From the NCBI RefSeq assembly GCF_002093115.1, contig NZ_NAAD01000016.1, positions 1-64,000 of the forward strand: DNA of 64,000 bases, in the 5' to 3' direction. This document shows, piece after piece, positions 30,304 to 41,781 of the stretch. Under the pieces are notes generated by a model. That model worked only from the letters and a program-made list of their open reading frames with translations. It had not been told where the DNA came from and did not search any database. The position numbers and the translations under genes are program-made. The DNA comes from Geothermobacter hydrogeniphilus (GTDB lineage Bacteria > Desulfobacterota > Desulfuromonadia > Desulfuromonadales > Geothermobacteraceae). The number at the start of each line of letters is the position of its first letter. Position 1 is the stretch's first letter.

Positions 30304-30890
30304 TGTCGAATACCAAGTCCAATCTTTTCAAGACCCTGATTGTTTTCGCCATTGTCCTGGCCGCCGGCACGGTCTTCGCCTCGGGTGGGGAGCATCAGGC
30401 CGACGGCGGGGTATTGCTCAAGGATTTTCTCTGGCGCTGCCTGAACTTTGCCGTCACTCTCGGCCTGCTCGCCTATTTCGTCACCAAGCCGTTGCGCAAC
30501 GGTCTGGCCGGCCGCCGGCAGGGCATTGCCGACAGCCTGGCCGCCGCTGAAAAGATGAAGGCCGAGGCCGAGGCCAAGTTTGCCGAATATGACCGCAAGC
30601 TGAGCCGGGCCGCCGAAGAGATTGAGGAGATCTATCAGCAGATCCGCCACGAAGGTGAACGGGAAAAGGAGCGAATTCTCGACGAAGCCCGGCAAATGGC
30701 CGTCAAGATCAAGAGTGAAGCCGAAAAATCGGCAACTCTCGAGGTCGCCAGGGCGCGCCGCGAACTGCGTGAGGAAGCCTCCCGTCTCGCGGTCGAGATT
30801 GCCGAGGAGATGTTGCGCAAGAAATTCACCAAGAAAGACCAGACCCGTCTGGTGGATGAATATATTCAGAAGGTGGGAGAGTTACATTGA
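30303..30890 (+). CDS. atpF: ATP synthase subunit b
   Basis: This is the second peripheral-stalk subunit. The 195-residue protein starts with a hydrophobic segment that may be a cleaved signal (about residues 9-24, ending TVFASG). A membrane helix follows (about 41-60, LNFAVTLGLLAYFVTKPL), then a long alpha-helical coiled coil rich in Glu, Lys and Ala. The extra N-terminal hydrophobic stretch before the usual helix is typical of Geobacter-type b subunits. Its stop overlaps the atpH start. Confidence 0.92.
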   Translation: MSNTKSNLFKTLIVFAIVLAAGTVFASGGEHQADGGVLLKDFLWRCLNFAVTLGLLAYFVTKPLRNGLAGRRQGIADSLAAAEKMKAEAEAKFAEYDRKLSRAAEEIEEIYQQIRHEGEREKERILDEARQMAVKIKSEAEKSATLEVARARRELREEASRLAVEIAEEMLRKKFTKKDQTRLVDEYIQKVGELH

Positions 30891-31429
30891 GCACCAGTGC
30901 GATAGCAAAACGATATGCCAGGGCGCTGGTCGGCATTGCTGCCGAACAGCAGACGGTGGAGCAGTACGGCAGTGAACTCGGCAGGGTCCGTGAGGCCTTC
31001 GGAGTGGAAAAATACCTGCGGCTGATCCTGGAGAGCCCCACCTTCCCGCTCAACAAGAAGGCGGCTATTCTCAATGACCTGATGGAGTTGCTTGAACTCT
31101 CCGAGGGTATGCGGGCCTTTCTCGGCCTGTTGCTGGAAAAGGACCGTCTGCAGTATCTGGCCCAGATCGAGCGTGACTACAGCCGGCTCGCCGATGAGAT
31201 GGCCGGCCTGGTCCGGGCCGCGGTGACCGCCTCGCGGGAGCTTGATGTCAAGCAGCAGCAGGCGATCAAAGCCGGGCTGGAACAGCAGACCGGCAAGCAG
31301 GTCGAACTGAGCATCGCCGTTGACGAAGAACTGATCGGCGGGTTGCAGGTCGAGATCGGCGGCCGCCTGTTCGACGGCAGTCTGAAAACGCAATTGAAGC
31401 GCATTGAAGATACCTTAAAAAAGGGGTGA
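30887..31429 (+). CDS. atpH: ATP synthase delta subunit
   Basis: Delta (OSCP) links the F1 head to the peripheral stalk. The 180-residue protein begins MSTSAIAKRYARALVGIAAEQ, the family opener, and ends with GGLQVEIGGRLFDGSLKTQLKRI. The start codon is TTG at 30887, overlapping the atpF stop TGA by two bases, a rare start that suggests tight translational coupling. Confidence 0.95.
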   Translation: MSTSAIAKRYARALVGIAAEQQTVEQYGSELGRVREAFGVEKYLRLILESPTFPLNKKAAILNDLMELLELSEGMRAFLGLLLEKDRLQYLAQIERDYSRLADEMAGLVRAAVTASRELDVKQQQAIKAGLEQQTGKQVELSIAVDEELIGGLQVEIGGRLFDGSLKTQLKRIEDTLKKG

Positions 31430-32947
<1,518 letters not shown>

Positions 32948-32971
32948 TAACCCGACTGCGAAGGTAGCGAA

Positions 32972-33835
32972 ATGCCCAGTCTGAAGGATATTAAAAAACG
33001 TATCGGCTCGGTCAAGAACACCAGCCAGATCACTAAGGCGATGAAAATGGTCTCGGCCGCCAAGCTGCGCCGTGCCCAGGAGGCCGTGGTGGCGGCCCGA
33101 CCCTACGCCGACAAGCTGAACTATGTGCTTTCCAGTCTTGCCCTGCGCGAAGATCACGAAGCCCATCCGTTGTTGCAGGAACGGGGCAAGAAGAAAGCCC
33201 TGGTGCTGCTGTTGACGGCGGATCGCGGACTCTGCGGCGGCTTCAACGCCAATATCTCCAAGACGGCGGAGAAGTTCATCAAGGAGCGGACTGACGGCTT
33301 TGAAGAGTACGAGCTGATGATTGTCGGGCGCAAGGGAGCCGATTATCTGCGGCATCGTAATGTGCCGATCGGCAAGGTCCATGCCGGCATTACCTCCGGC
33401 ATCAATTATCATACCGCGGCACTGATCGGCAGTGAGGTGGTCGAAGGCTACCTCGCGGATCAGTACGATGCTGTCTACCTGATCTACAACGCGTTTCAGA
33501 GCGCGATCACGCAGGTTCCGACGATCCGCAGGTTGTTGCCGATCGAACCGGCCCAGGTCGACGAACGCGAGCATATCGCCCAGTATATTTACGAGCCGGG
33601 CAAAACCGAGGTTTTGAGCCAGATTCTGCCCAAGCAGGTCGAGGTGCAGATCTTCCGCGGGCTGCTCGAATCGGTCGCTTCGGAGCATGGCGCGCGGATG
33701 AGCGCCATGGACAGTGCCAGCAAGAACGCGGCCGAGATGATCAACAAGCTGACCCTGCAGTACAACCGCGCCCGTCAGGCGGCGATCACCAAGGAACTGA
33801 TGGAGATCATTTCCGGCGCCGAGGCGATCAAATAG
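32972..33835 (+). CDS. atpG: ATP synthase gamma subunit
   Basis: Gamma is the rotating central shaft of F1. The 287-residue protein has the conserved N-terminal coiled coil [36 protein letters not shown] and the C-terminal [43 protein letters not shown]. It lies between atpA and atpD with short spacers. Confidence 0.97.
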   Translation: MPSLKDIKKRIGSVKNTSQITKAMKMVSAAKLRRAQEAVVAARPYADKLNYVLSSLALREDHEAHPLLQERGKKKALVLLLTADRGLCGGFNANISKTAEKFIKERTDGFEEYELMIVGRKGADYLRHRNVPIGKVHAGITSGINYHTAALIGSEVVEGYLADQYDAVYLIYNAFQSAITQVPTIRRLLPIEPAQVDEREHIAQYIYEPGKTEVLSQILPKQVEVQIFRGLLESVASEHGARMSAMDSASKNAAEMINKLTLQYNRARQAAITKELMEIISGAEAIK

Positions 33836-33857
33836 TCGAAAACACAGCTGAAGATAA

Positions 33858-35300
<1,443 letters not shown>

Positions 35301-35329
35301 TCGTTTCGGCCTTGAAGAGGACCTAGTAC

Positions 35330-35743
35330 ATGGCAGAAAAACTGACACTGCAATTGGTTACGCCCTACAAGAAGGTGCTTACCGCCGAGGTTGACGAGGT
35401 AACGGCCCCGGGAACCCTGGGCGAACTGGGTCTGTTGCCGGGACATACTCCGTTGCTGACGACCCTGAAGATCGGCGAGCTTTCCTACAAGCAGGGTAAC
35501 GAAAACTTTCATGTTGCCGTCAACTGGGGCTATCTCGAAGTCGAGGATGATCAGGTTAATGTTCTGGTCGAAACGGCCGAACCGGCCGATGAAATCGATC
35601 TCGAACGCGCCAGAGCGGCCCTTGGTCGGGCCGAAGAAAAACTCAAGGGGCTCGATCCCGAAGACAAGAATTTCAAGATCATGGAAGCCGCCCTGGAGCG
35701 GGCGCTGATCAGGATTCAGGTTGCCGGCCACAAGGGCCGTTGA
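35330..35743 (+). CDS. atpC: ATP synthase epsilon subunit
   Basis: Epsilon is the regulatory subunit at the foot of the F1 shaft. The 137-residue protein has the N-terminal beta sandwich (LTLQLVTPYKKVLTAEVDEVTAPGTLGELGLLPGHTPLLTTL) and a C-terminal helical hairpin (about residues 88-135). It is the last gene of the operon, 27 bases before a strong terminator. The Fo genes for subunits a and c are not in this operon. Confidence 0.96.
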   Translation: MAEKLTLQLVTPYKKVLTAEVDEVTAPGTLGELGLLPGHTPLLTTLKIGELSYKQGNENFHVAVNWGYLEVEDDQVNVLVETAEPADEIDLERARAALGRAEEKLKGLDPEDKNFKIMEAALERALIRIQVAGHKGR

Positions 35744-35762
35744 TTCTATTCATAACGACAGT

Positions 35763-35797
35763 AAAAAAAGGGCGACCTTCCGGGGTCGCCCTTTTTT
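35763..35797. terminator. Bidirectional terminator after atpC
   Basis: GGGCGACC (35770-35777) pairs with GGTCGCCC (35784-35791), followed by six T and preceded by seven A. It can end the ATP synthase transcript from the left and the GntR transcript (minus strand) from the right. Confidence 0.92.
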
Positions 35798-35820
35798 ATT
35801 GGCTGCTGAATCAGCAAGCT

Positions 35821-36552
35821 TCAGCCGAGCAGCTGATCATCCTCTTCAAGCTGGCGCATCTTGTCCATGACCAGTTCCAGGTGGATGCGCATCGCCTCGC
35901 GGGCCCGTTCCGGTTGATGGGCACGGATAGCCTCAAGGATTTCAAGGTGATGTTTCATCAGCAGGTCGATGTAGCCTTCCTTCTGGTAGAATTCCATCAG
36001 GGCGACCATGATGGTGGTGTGGAACAGTTCCTGGATGGTGTTGAGGACATGCAGCTGGATGGTATTGTGCGCCGCGGCGGTGATGGCATAATGAAATCTG
36101 GCGTCAATGTCGGGTTTCCAGCCGCCATTGCTGGCCTGGCGTTTCATTTCCTGATAGAGATCGTCAAGGCGGGCAATGTCTTCGGGGGTGGCGCGTTCGG
36201 CGGCCAGATAGGCCGACCAGGTTTCGAGCCCCATGCGGACCTCAGCCAGGGAATAGAGCATTTTCGGATTTTTCTCGACCATGCTGGTCAAGGGGTCGGC
36301 CATGGTGGCTTCGGTCAATGAGAGGACGAAGGTTCCCCCGCCCTGGCGCGACTCGACCAGTCCCATCGCTTCCAGCACCATGATTGCCTCGCGGACGGAC
36401 GGGCGGCTGACACCGAGCAGTGACGCTAGCTCCCTCTCTGATGGGACGCGTTCACCCGGCTTCAGCTCTCCCTCGGAAATCAGGGTTCTGATCTGTTCAA
36501 CGATTTCTTCGGAGATTTTCTTCGGACGGATGGGCTTGAAAACGTTGGTCAT
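35821..36552 (-). CDS. FadR/PdhR-type GntR transcriptional regulator
   Basis: The 243-residue protein has an N-terminal winged helix (ISEEIVEQIRTLISEGELKPGERVPSERELASLLGVSRPSVREAIMVLEAMGLVESRQGGGTFV, residues about 10-75) and an all-helical FCD effector domain with metal-ligand-type His residues. ATG 36552 is used (GGAG upstream); in-frame codons further up lie in the promoter and encode no known domain. An operator almost identical to the E. coli PdhR site lies 20 bases upstream (36572-36588), implying autoregulation. The effector is unknown; pyruvate, lactate or glycolate are plausible by family. It is divergent from dinB. Confidence 0.88.
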   Translation of the reverse strand: MTNVFKPIRPKKISEEIVEQIRTLISEGELKPGERVPSERELASLLGVSRPSVREAIMVLEAMGLVESRQGGGTFVLSLTEATMADPLTSMVEKNPKMLYSLAEVRMGLETWSAYLAAERATPEDIARLDDLYQEMKRQASNGGWKPDIDARFHYAITAAAHNTIQLHVLNTIQELFHTTIMVALMEFYQKEGYIDLLMKHHLEILEAIRAHQPERAREAMRIHLELVMDKMRQLEEDDQLLG

Positions 36553-36571
36553 TCCATTGCTCCACGGGGTG

Positions 36572-36588
36572 AATTGGTAAGACCAGTT
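36572..36588. promoter_or_regulatory. PdhR-type operator in the GntR/dinB gap
   Basis: AATTGGTAAGACCAGTT contains the FadR-subfamily core TGGTNNNACCA and differs from the known E. coli PdhR site AATTGGTAAGACCAATT at one base. It sits between the GntR start (36552) and dinB (36625). Confidence 0.75.
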
Positions 36589-36624
36589 TTTTAACACTGA
36601 TAACAATAAAAGGCAAGCTGCGCC

Positions 36625-37845
36625 ATGACGGGAACCGTGACCGATAAAACTATCATTCATTGTGACATGGATGCTTTCTTCGCCTCCGTCGAGCAGCTGG
36701 ACCGGCCTGATCTGGCCGGAAGGCCGGTGCTGGTCGGCGGCAGTCGCGAGCGGGGTGTGGTCAGCGCCTGTTCGTACCAGGCCCGACCGTTTGGAGTTCG
36801 TTCCGGGATGGCGATGAGCAAGGCCCTGGCGCGTTGCCCCGGGGCGATGGTTCTGCCGGTGAGGATGGAGCGCTACCAGCAGGTGTCACGGCAGGTTTTT
36901 GCGATTTTCTCAGACTACAGCGACCTGATCGAACCGCTTTCCATCGATGAGGCTTTTCTCGATGTCAGTGGGTGCCTGCGTCTGCTGGGGCCCGGGGTGA
37001 AGATAGCCGAAGCCATTCGCCACCGGGTGCGCCGGGACCTCGGCCTGCCGATCAGTGCCGGAGTGGCGCCCAACAAGTTTCTCGCCAAGCTCGCTTCGGA
37101 AGAAGCCAAGCCGGATGGGCTGCTGGAGATTCTTCCCGAGCAGGTGGATGACTTTCTGTTGCCCTTGGATATCGGCAAGCTCTGGGGGGTCGGTCGAGTG
37201 ATGGCGGACAAACTTCGAGCCCTGGGTATCGACCGGGTTTCTGACCTGCGCGGGTGGCGGCGCGAGGATCTCAGTCGACGCTTCGGTCGCGAGGGGGCCA
37301 GGCTTTATGAGCTTGCGCGTGGAATCGACCCCAGACCGGTTGTGCCGGGGCGCGAAATCAAGTCGATCGGCGCCGAGGAGACCTTCTCCCGGGATCTCAC
37401 GGATCCGGAAGAGATACGCCGCCAGCTGCTGTCTCAGGCTGAGAAGGTCGCGCGCCGGGTACGCAAGCAGGGATTGGCGGCGATGGGTCTGATGCTGAAA
37501 ATAAAATATGCGGATTTTTCAACCCGGAGCAGAAGCCACCGGTTCCGGAACCCCGCGCGCGAGGCCGAGGAGATCTGGCGGGCAACGCTGGAGCTGCTGA
37601 AAGATACCGAGGCCGGGTTGAGGCCGGTGCGATTGACCGGTATCTACCTGACCGATCTGGTCAACCCGGGGCGGGGCCAGCAGGAACTCTTCTGTGACCC
37701 GATGGCGGAACGCCGGCAGAAGTTGATCCGCGCCATCGACGAGTTGCAGGACCGTTTCGGTTCGAAGGCAACCAGGCGTGCGACCCTGCTCAAACAAAAA
37801 GGTTCAGTTCAAGGCGTCCAGAAAGGGGAGGACGGCGGCGAGTGA
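36625..37845 (+). CDS. dinB: DNA polymerase IV
   Basis: Pol IV is a Y-family translesion polymerase. The 406-residue protein shows the catalytic motifs IIHCDMDAFFASVEQ (N-terminal Asp), SIDEAFLDVSG (Asp-Glu pair) and SAGVAPNKFLAKLASE. A helix-hairpin-helix (KLWGVGRVMADKLRALGI) and the little-finger domain follow. It lies divergent from the GntR gene; no LexA-type box is obvious. The last 42 bases overlap the 3' end of the convergent TIM-barrel gene. No clear beta-clamp motif was checked at the C-terminus. Confidence 0.95.
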   Translation: MTGTVTDKTIIHCDMDAFFASVEQLDRPDLAGRPVLVGGSRERGVVSACSYQARPFGVRSGMAMSKALARCPGAMVLPVRMERYQQVSRQVFAIFSDYSDLIEPLSIDEAFLDVSGCLRLLGPGVKIAEAIRHRVRRDLGLPISAGVAPNKFLAKLASEEAKPDGLLEILPEQVDDFLLPLDIGKLWGVGRVMADKLRALGIDRVSDLRGWRREDLSRRFGREGARLYELARGIDPRPVVPGREIKSIGAEETFSRDLTDPEEIRRQLLSQAEKVARRVRKQGLAAMGLMLKIKYADFSTRSRSHRFRNPAREAEEIWRATLELLKDTEAGLRPVRLTGIYLTDLVNPGRGQQELFCDPMAERRQKLIRAIDELQDRFGSKATRRATLLKQKGSVQGVQKGEDGGE

Positions 37846-38586
37846 ATGATCGAGATGCGTCTGGCTGTGGGCTTCAAGGGTGATGCTCGGGCGCAGGCCG
37901 GTTTCCGTGAGATGTGACCAGAGTGGAGTGAAGTCGATCTGCCCGGCACCGACCGGCAGGTGGTCGTCCTGGCGGCCGAAATTGTCGTGCAGGTGGAGGT
38001 GAAAGAGCTTGCTGTCGAGACTCTGCAGCCACGCGGCCAGGGTCGGCTTTCCGAACAGAGCCCAATGACCGATATCGAAACAGTGACCGAAGGACGGATG
38101 ATCAAGGCCGTCGACCTGTTCCCGCAGCAGAACGGAATCCTCATCATAGATATTTTCCAGCGCCAGGCGGATTCCCAGACGTTCGGCCCTGACACAGAGT
38201 TGCGGCCAGAAGTGCAGTGCCTGCTGCAGCCAGGCACGACGCTGCTTGCCATAGCGCCAGCTGTCGTAGCCGGGATGAAACACCACCAGCCGGGCAGCAA
38301 GACGATCCGCGGCATCAAGGGTCTGTAGAAAACGCTTCAGGGTCGCCTGCTGAACCAGCGGTTCCACGGCACCGGCGTTGAGATCCATGAACGGGGCGTG
38401 GACGGTGACCGCCAGCGAGGCGGCTTGAAAGCGGGCTCCGAGATTGGTGAAATAGCCCGGTTCATGCAGGTCGAGATCAATCGCCTGCAGACCGAGTTCA
38501 GGTTGCAGCCGGCGCTCCAGCAGGCTCGGCAGATACATTTCGACCTGTCGGAAGGGGACGTGGACATGCAGAAAGGATGGCACCAT
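37804..38586 (-). CDS. TIM-barrel sugar phosphate isomerase/epimerase-like protein
   Basis: The 260-residue protein looks like the xylose-isomerase/AP-endonuclease-2 TIM-barrel superfamily: LVVFHPGYDSWRYG, LALENIYDE, GHCFDIGHWALFG, LHLHDNFGRQDDHLPVGAGQIDF and a C-terminal ITLEAHS. These hold the His, Glu and Asp residues that bind metals in the family, so it is likely an active sugar isomerase or endonuclease-like enzyme of unknown substrate. ATG 38586 has GGAG six bases upstream and lies two bases after the channel gene's stop; a TTG two codons earlier is also open. Its 3' end overlaps dinB. Confidence 0.8.
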   Translation of the reverse strand: MVPSFLHVHVPFRQVEMYLPSLLERRLQPELGLQAIDLDLHEPGYFTNLGARFQAASLAVTVHAPFMDLNAGAVEPLVQQATLKRFLQTLDAADRLAARLVVFHPGYDSWRYGKQRRAWLQQALHFWPQLCVRAERLGIRLALENIYDEDSVLLREQVDGLDHPSFGHCFDIGHWALFGKPTLAAWLQSLDSKLFHLHLHDNFGRQDDHLPVGAGQIDFTPLWSHLTETGLRPSITLEAHSQTHLDHSLAAVLPFLDALN

Positions 38587-38588
38587 GG

Positions 38589-39593
38589 TCAACTCCGTCC
38601 GGCGGCGATCCGTTCCAGGTTTTCAATCGCCGGCCGTTCTCCGAGGGTAATCAGGATATCCCCGGCGGCAATAACGGTTTCGGAGGCCGGGTTGAAAACC
38701 ATTGTACCATCCCTCTTCTTGATGCCGACGATGATGGTCCCCAGGTCCTTGCGAATCCCCGACGTCAACAGGGTTTGACCGGCAAGGGATGATTCCCGAC
38801 CCACCGTCACCTCTTCCATCTGCAGTTCCAGGTTGTGGTCGGCGGTGGCGATTTCAATGAAGTCGACCACCGACGGCCGCAGGATCGCCTGGGCCATGCG
38901 GGTGGCGCCGATCACATAGGGAGAAATAACCTTGGAGGCCCCTGCCCGACGCAGTTTCAGTTCGGACCCCTCTTCGCCGGCCCGGGCGAGGATGAAGAGA
39001 TTGGGATTGAGGCCGCGGGCGGTGAGGGTGATATAGACATTTTCAGTGTCGGAGGTGACCGCGGTGATCAGTCCGTTGGCTTTGCGGATGCCGGCCGCTT
39101 CGAGGGTCGCGTCATCGGTGGCGTCGCCGGCGACGAACAGGATACCGTCATCCGACAGTCGCCCGCAGAGGACGGGGTCCTTTTCTACCACGACAAAAGG
39201 AAGTGGGCGGGCGGAAAACTCACGGCAGATCAGGGCGCCGATCCGTCCGTAGCCGCAGACAATGTAGTGCCCCTGCAGTTTGGCAATCTGTTTCTGCAAT
39301 TTTTTCCTCCCCAGCAGCTGGCGCAGTTGACCCTCGACGGTCAACCGGATCAGGCTGCCGACGGCGTAGGCGATAATCCCGGCGCCGAAAATAATGAGCA
39401 GAATGGTGAAGGCCTTGCCTTCAGGTGAGAGCGTGCGAACTTCGCGGAAACCGACGGTGGAGAGGGTGATCACCGTCATGTAAAGGGCGTCGAAGGGAGC
39501 CCAGCCTTCAAGCAGGGAATAGCCGACCGTACCGAAGCCGATAACCGCGACCAGGGTCAGAAGAGAAAAGCGAAGATGGCGGACCGGGTCCAT
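38589..39593 (-). CDS. RCK-domain potassium channel protein
   Basis: The 334-residue protein has two membrane helices (about residues 8-28 and 58-80) around a pore loop. A TrkA-N/RCK domain follows (IVCGYGRIGALICREF, acidic VVVEKDP after it), then a TrkA-C domain (about 250-330, SGIRKDLGTIIVGIKKRDGTMVFNP). The selectivity segment reads TLSTVGFREV in place of TVGYGD. It is likely a ligand-gated K+ channel. ATG 39593 is the first plausible start; the open frame further up covers the divergent promoter. The downstream gene follows within a few bases. Confidence 0.87.
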   Translation of the reverse strand: MDPVRHLRFSLLTLVAVIGFGTVGYSLLEGWAPFDALYMTVITLSTVGFREVRTLSPEGKAFTILLIIFGAGIIAYAVGSLIRLTVEGQLRQLLGRKKLQKQIAKLQGHYIVCGYGRIGALICREFSARPLPFVVVEKDPVLCGRLSDDGILFVAGDATDDATLEAAGIRKANGLITAVTSDTENVYITLTARGLNPNLFILARAGEEGSELKLRRAGASKVISPYVIGATRMAQAILRPSVVDFIEIATADHNLELQMEEVTVGRESSLAGQTLLTSGIRKDLGTIIVGIKKRDGTMVFNPASETVIAAGDILITLGERPAIENLERIAAGRS

Positions 39594-39680
39594 GCAGGCT
39601 CCAGAGTTGGATTTTTCGGGATCATAGCGACAGCCGGCCGAAATGGCAAGTTGAAGAGCTTCGGGCGGGCAAGAAAAAGC

Positions 39681-39708
39681 TTGACAGGGCTTGTATACTG
39701 TATACAAT
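39681..39708 (+). promoter_or_regulatory. Promoter and palindromic operator of the FCD-GntR gene
   Basis: TTGACA (39681-39686), a 16-bp spacer and TACAAT (39703-39708) form a good sigma-70 promoter. The perfect 17-bp palindrome TTGTATACTGTATACAA (39691-39707) fills the spacer and -10, so a bound repressor would block polymerase. GntR proteins often bind T-rich TGTATACA-type palindromes; autoregulation is the simplest reading. Confidence 0.75.
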
Positions 39709-39804
39709 CAAACATGCTAAACTTTAGTGATTCCGCCGTCACTTTTCCGTGAGAAATGAACAAGCTGTCAGTGGCGTGCGGGGTATCTGGAATGGAGATT
39801 TCCG

Positions 39805-40515
39805 TTGCGAAAAAAACCGATTGAACGTCATCAGACTCTCCGCGAGAAAATTCTCGAAACCATTCGTGAATCGATCCTCAAGGGTAATTTGAAACCCGGT
39901 GAGAAAGTCGCCGAACCGGAGCTGGCGGAACGCTTCGGCATCAGCCGCACGCCGATCCGTGAAGCTTTCCGGCAGCTCGAATCGGAGGGCTACCTGACGG
40001 TTATCCCCCGCAAGGGAGCGGTCGTCACCGAGCTGTCCGAACGAGATGTCAGCGAGTTTTACGCCATCAAGAGTATCCTCGAAGGCTATGCCGCCCGCCT
40101 TGCCGCCCGCAATCTCAGCCCACGGGATATTGACAAGCTCGAACAGATCAACAAGCGTCTTGAGCAGCTGGCCGAAGAAGGAGACGTGAAAAATTTCTAC
40201 CGGATCCACAATGAATTTCACGATCTTTTCATCAAGGCCTCCGGCAATGAGAAGCTGGCGGAACTGATCGAACAGGTGGGGATGAAATTCAACCGTCTGC
40301 GGATGGCGTCCCTCTCCCTGCCCGGACGGATGGAGATTTCGGTCGCCGAGCATCGCAAGATTATCGCCGCCTTCAGGGACAAAGACGGAGAGTCCGCTGA
40401 CAACCTGGTCAGTCGCACCGCGGCGCTCGGCGGCAAGGTGCTGATCCAGAGCATGGGTGGGTCGCACTCCCACAAGGATGCGATAAACCTGCTTGACGAG
40501 GCCGTTGATATCTGA
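39805..40515 (+). CDS. FCD-domain GntR transcriptional regulator
   Basis: The 236-residue protein has a winged helix (LREKILETIRESILKGNLKPGEKVAEPELAERFGISRTPIREAFRQLESEGYLTVIPRKGAVV, about residues 12-73) and a C-terminal FCD domain with the metal-binding histidines in IHNEFHDLFIKASGN and VAEHRKIIAAFRDKD. It starts with TTG at 39805, seven bases after GGAG; an ATG at 39792 is out of frame. Its promoter carries a 17-bp palindrome that recurs upstream of the ATP synthase operon. A strong terminator follows, so it is monocistronic. Confidence 0.9.
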   Translation: MRKKPIERHQTLREKILETIRESILKGNLKPGEKVAEPELAERFGISRTPIREAFRQLESEGYLTVIPRKGAVVTELSERDVSEFYAIKSILEGYAARLAARNLSPRDIDKLEQINKRLEQLAEEGDVKNFYRIHNEFHDLFIKASGNEKLAELIEQVGMKFNRLRMASLSLPGRMEISVAEHRKIIAAFRDKDGESADNLVSRTAALGGKVLIQSMGGSHSHKDAINLLDEAVDI

Positions 40516-40573
40516 TCAATTTCGTGAAAAGGTGATACTCTCACTGTCTCAGATAGAAGAGTAGAGTTCTTGC

Positions 40574-40608
40574 CCGGCGACCTGCCTGAGAGGTCGCCGG
40601 TTTTTTTT
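40574..40608 (+). terminator. Terminator after the GntR gene
   Basis: A perfect 10-bp stem CCGGCGACCT/AGGTCGCCGG with a 7-nt loop is followed by eight T. Confidence 0.95.
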
Positions 40609-40684
40609 GTTCACAGTTATAAAGGGGGTGCCGGGTGATGTCGATATGGAACAAGAGGCAGGCATCAAGCAGAAGGCGAGGAGA

Positions 40685-41698
40685 ATGACCAGTCAACCCC
40701 TGACCCAGATGGCCCCGGAGGCTGCGGCGAGGGCAACCCTCGTTGATGGTGAAGAGGGGGATCTCTACGCCATCGGCATGGATTGCCTGCATCCCGACCT
40801 GCGGGCGCCGTGCGATCTCTACCGGCGGTTGCGGAGCGGAGAGTTTGTCTTCTTTGCCCGCGAGGGAATACCTTTTGACGATCGGGTCAAGGCGAGCCTG
40901 CTGGAGTTAGGGGTGGAATGCCTCTATATCCGGGAACAGGATGTCGGGCGATTTTTCCTCTATATCAAGCAGACCCTTGAAAAGATCGTCAAGGACCCCG
41001 CGGCTTCGGCTGAACACAAGGCTTCGGCGGTCCACATGTCCTGCCGGGAAACCATGCGGCGGGCCTACAGTGATCCGCGTGCCAGTTTTCTGCAGCAGGC
41101 CCACGAAGTGATCACGCCGACCGTTGACCTGATCGTCAACGACGAAGAGGCGACCCGTTGCCTGATCCGGCTGACCGCCTATGACCATTGCACCTACGTT
41201 CATTCCACCAATGTCGGCATCTTCGGCGTCGCCCTGGCGCGCATTATCCACGGCCATGAGTCAGCGGCAGTGATGGAACGGCTCGGCGCCGGGTTTTTTC
41301 TCCACGACCTCGGCAAATGCATGATTCCGATCGAGATCCTCAACAAGCCGGGAGCGCTGACCACCGCCGAACGACAGGTTGTCAATCGTCACCCCCTCGA
41401 CGGTTACCACCTGCTGCAGGAACGTGGTTTCTTGACCAGAGAGGCGGAGATTCTCACCCTCCAGCATCATGAACGGGAAGACGGCAAGGGCTATCCGGCC
41501 GGCCTGACCACGCCCGACATCCACCCCTACGCCCGCATCTGCCGGCTGGTCGACGTTTACGAGGCGCTGACCGCCGAGCGTCCCTACCACCAGCGCCGCA
41601 GCACCTTTGAAGCGCTCAAGTTCATGCAGGAAAAGATCCTCACCGATATCGACCAGGAGCTGATGGCCGGCTTTGTACGGTTGTTCGCCAGGAGTTGA
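40685..41698 (+). CDS. HD-GYP domain protein (probable c-di-GMP phosphodiesterase)
   Basis: HD-GYP proteins hydrolyse cyclic di-GMP. This 337-residue protein has an N-terminal region of about 150 residues without a known receiver domain, then an HD-GYP domain with FFLHDLGK, NRHPLDGYHLL and LQHHEREDGKGYPAGL, and the downstream RICRLVDVYEALTAERPY. All signature residues are present, so activity is expected. ATG 40685 has AAGG eight bases upstream; ATG 40646 is an alternative. No membrane helix is seen, so it is cytoplasmic. It is isolated by the terminator upstream. Confidence 0.88.
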   Translation: MTSQPLTQMAPEAAARATLVDGEEGDLYAIGMDCLHPDLRAPCDLYRRLRSGEFVFFAREGIPFDDRVKASLLELGVECLYIREQDVGRFFLYIKQTLEKIVKDPAASAEHKASAVHMSCRETMRRAYSDPRASFLQQAHEVITPTVDLIVNDEEATRCLIRLTAYDHCTYVHSTNVGIFGVALARIIHGHESAAVMERLGAGFFLHDLGKCMIPIEILNKPGALTTAERQVVNRHPLDGYHLLQERGFLTREAEILTLQHHEREDGKGYPAGLTTPDIHPYARICRLVDVYEALTAERPYHQRRSTFEALKFMQEKILTDIDQELMAGFVRLFARS

Positions 41699-41781
41699 AG
41701 AAACCCCCGGGGTCGCCAACCCTCTCCGCCTCTGCGTTAAAAGGCTTTTGAATCTCCTTGTGTATTGGCGCATTGGTGATT

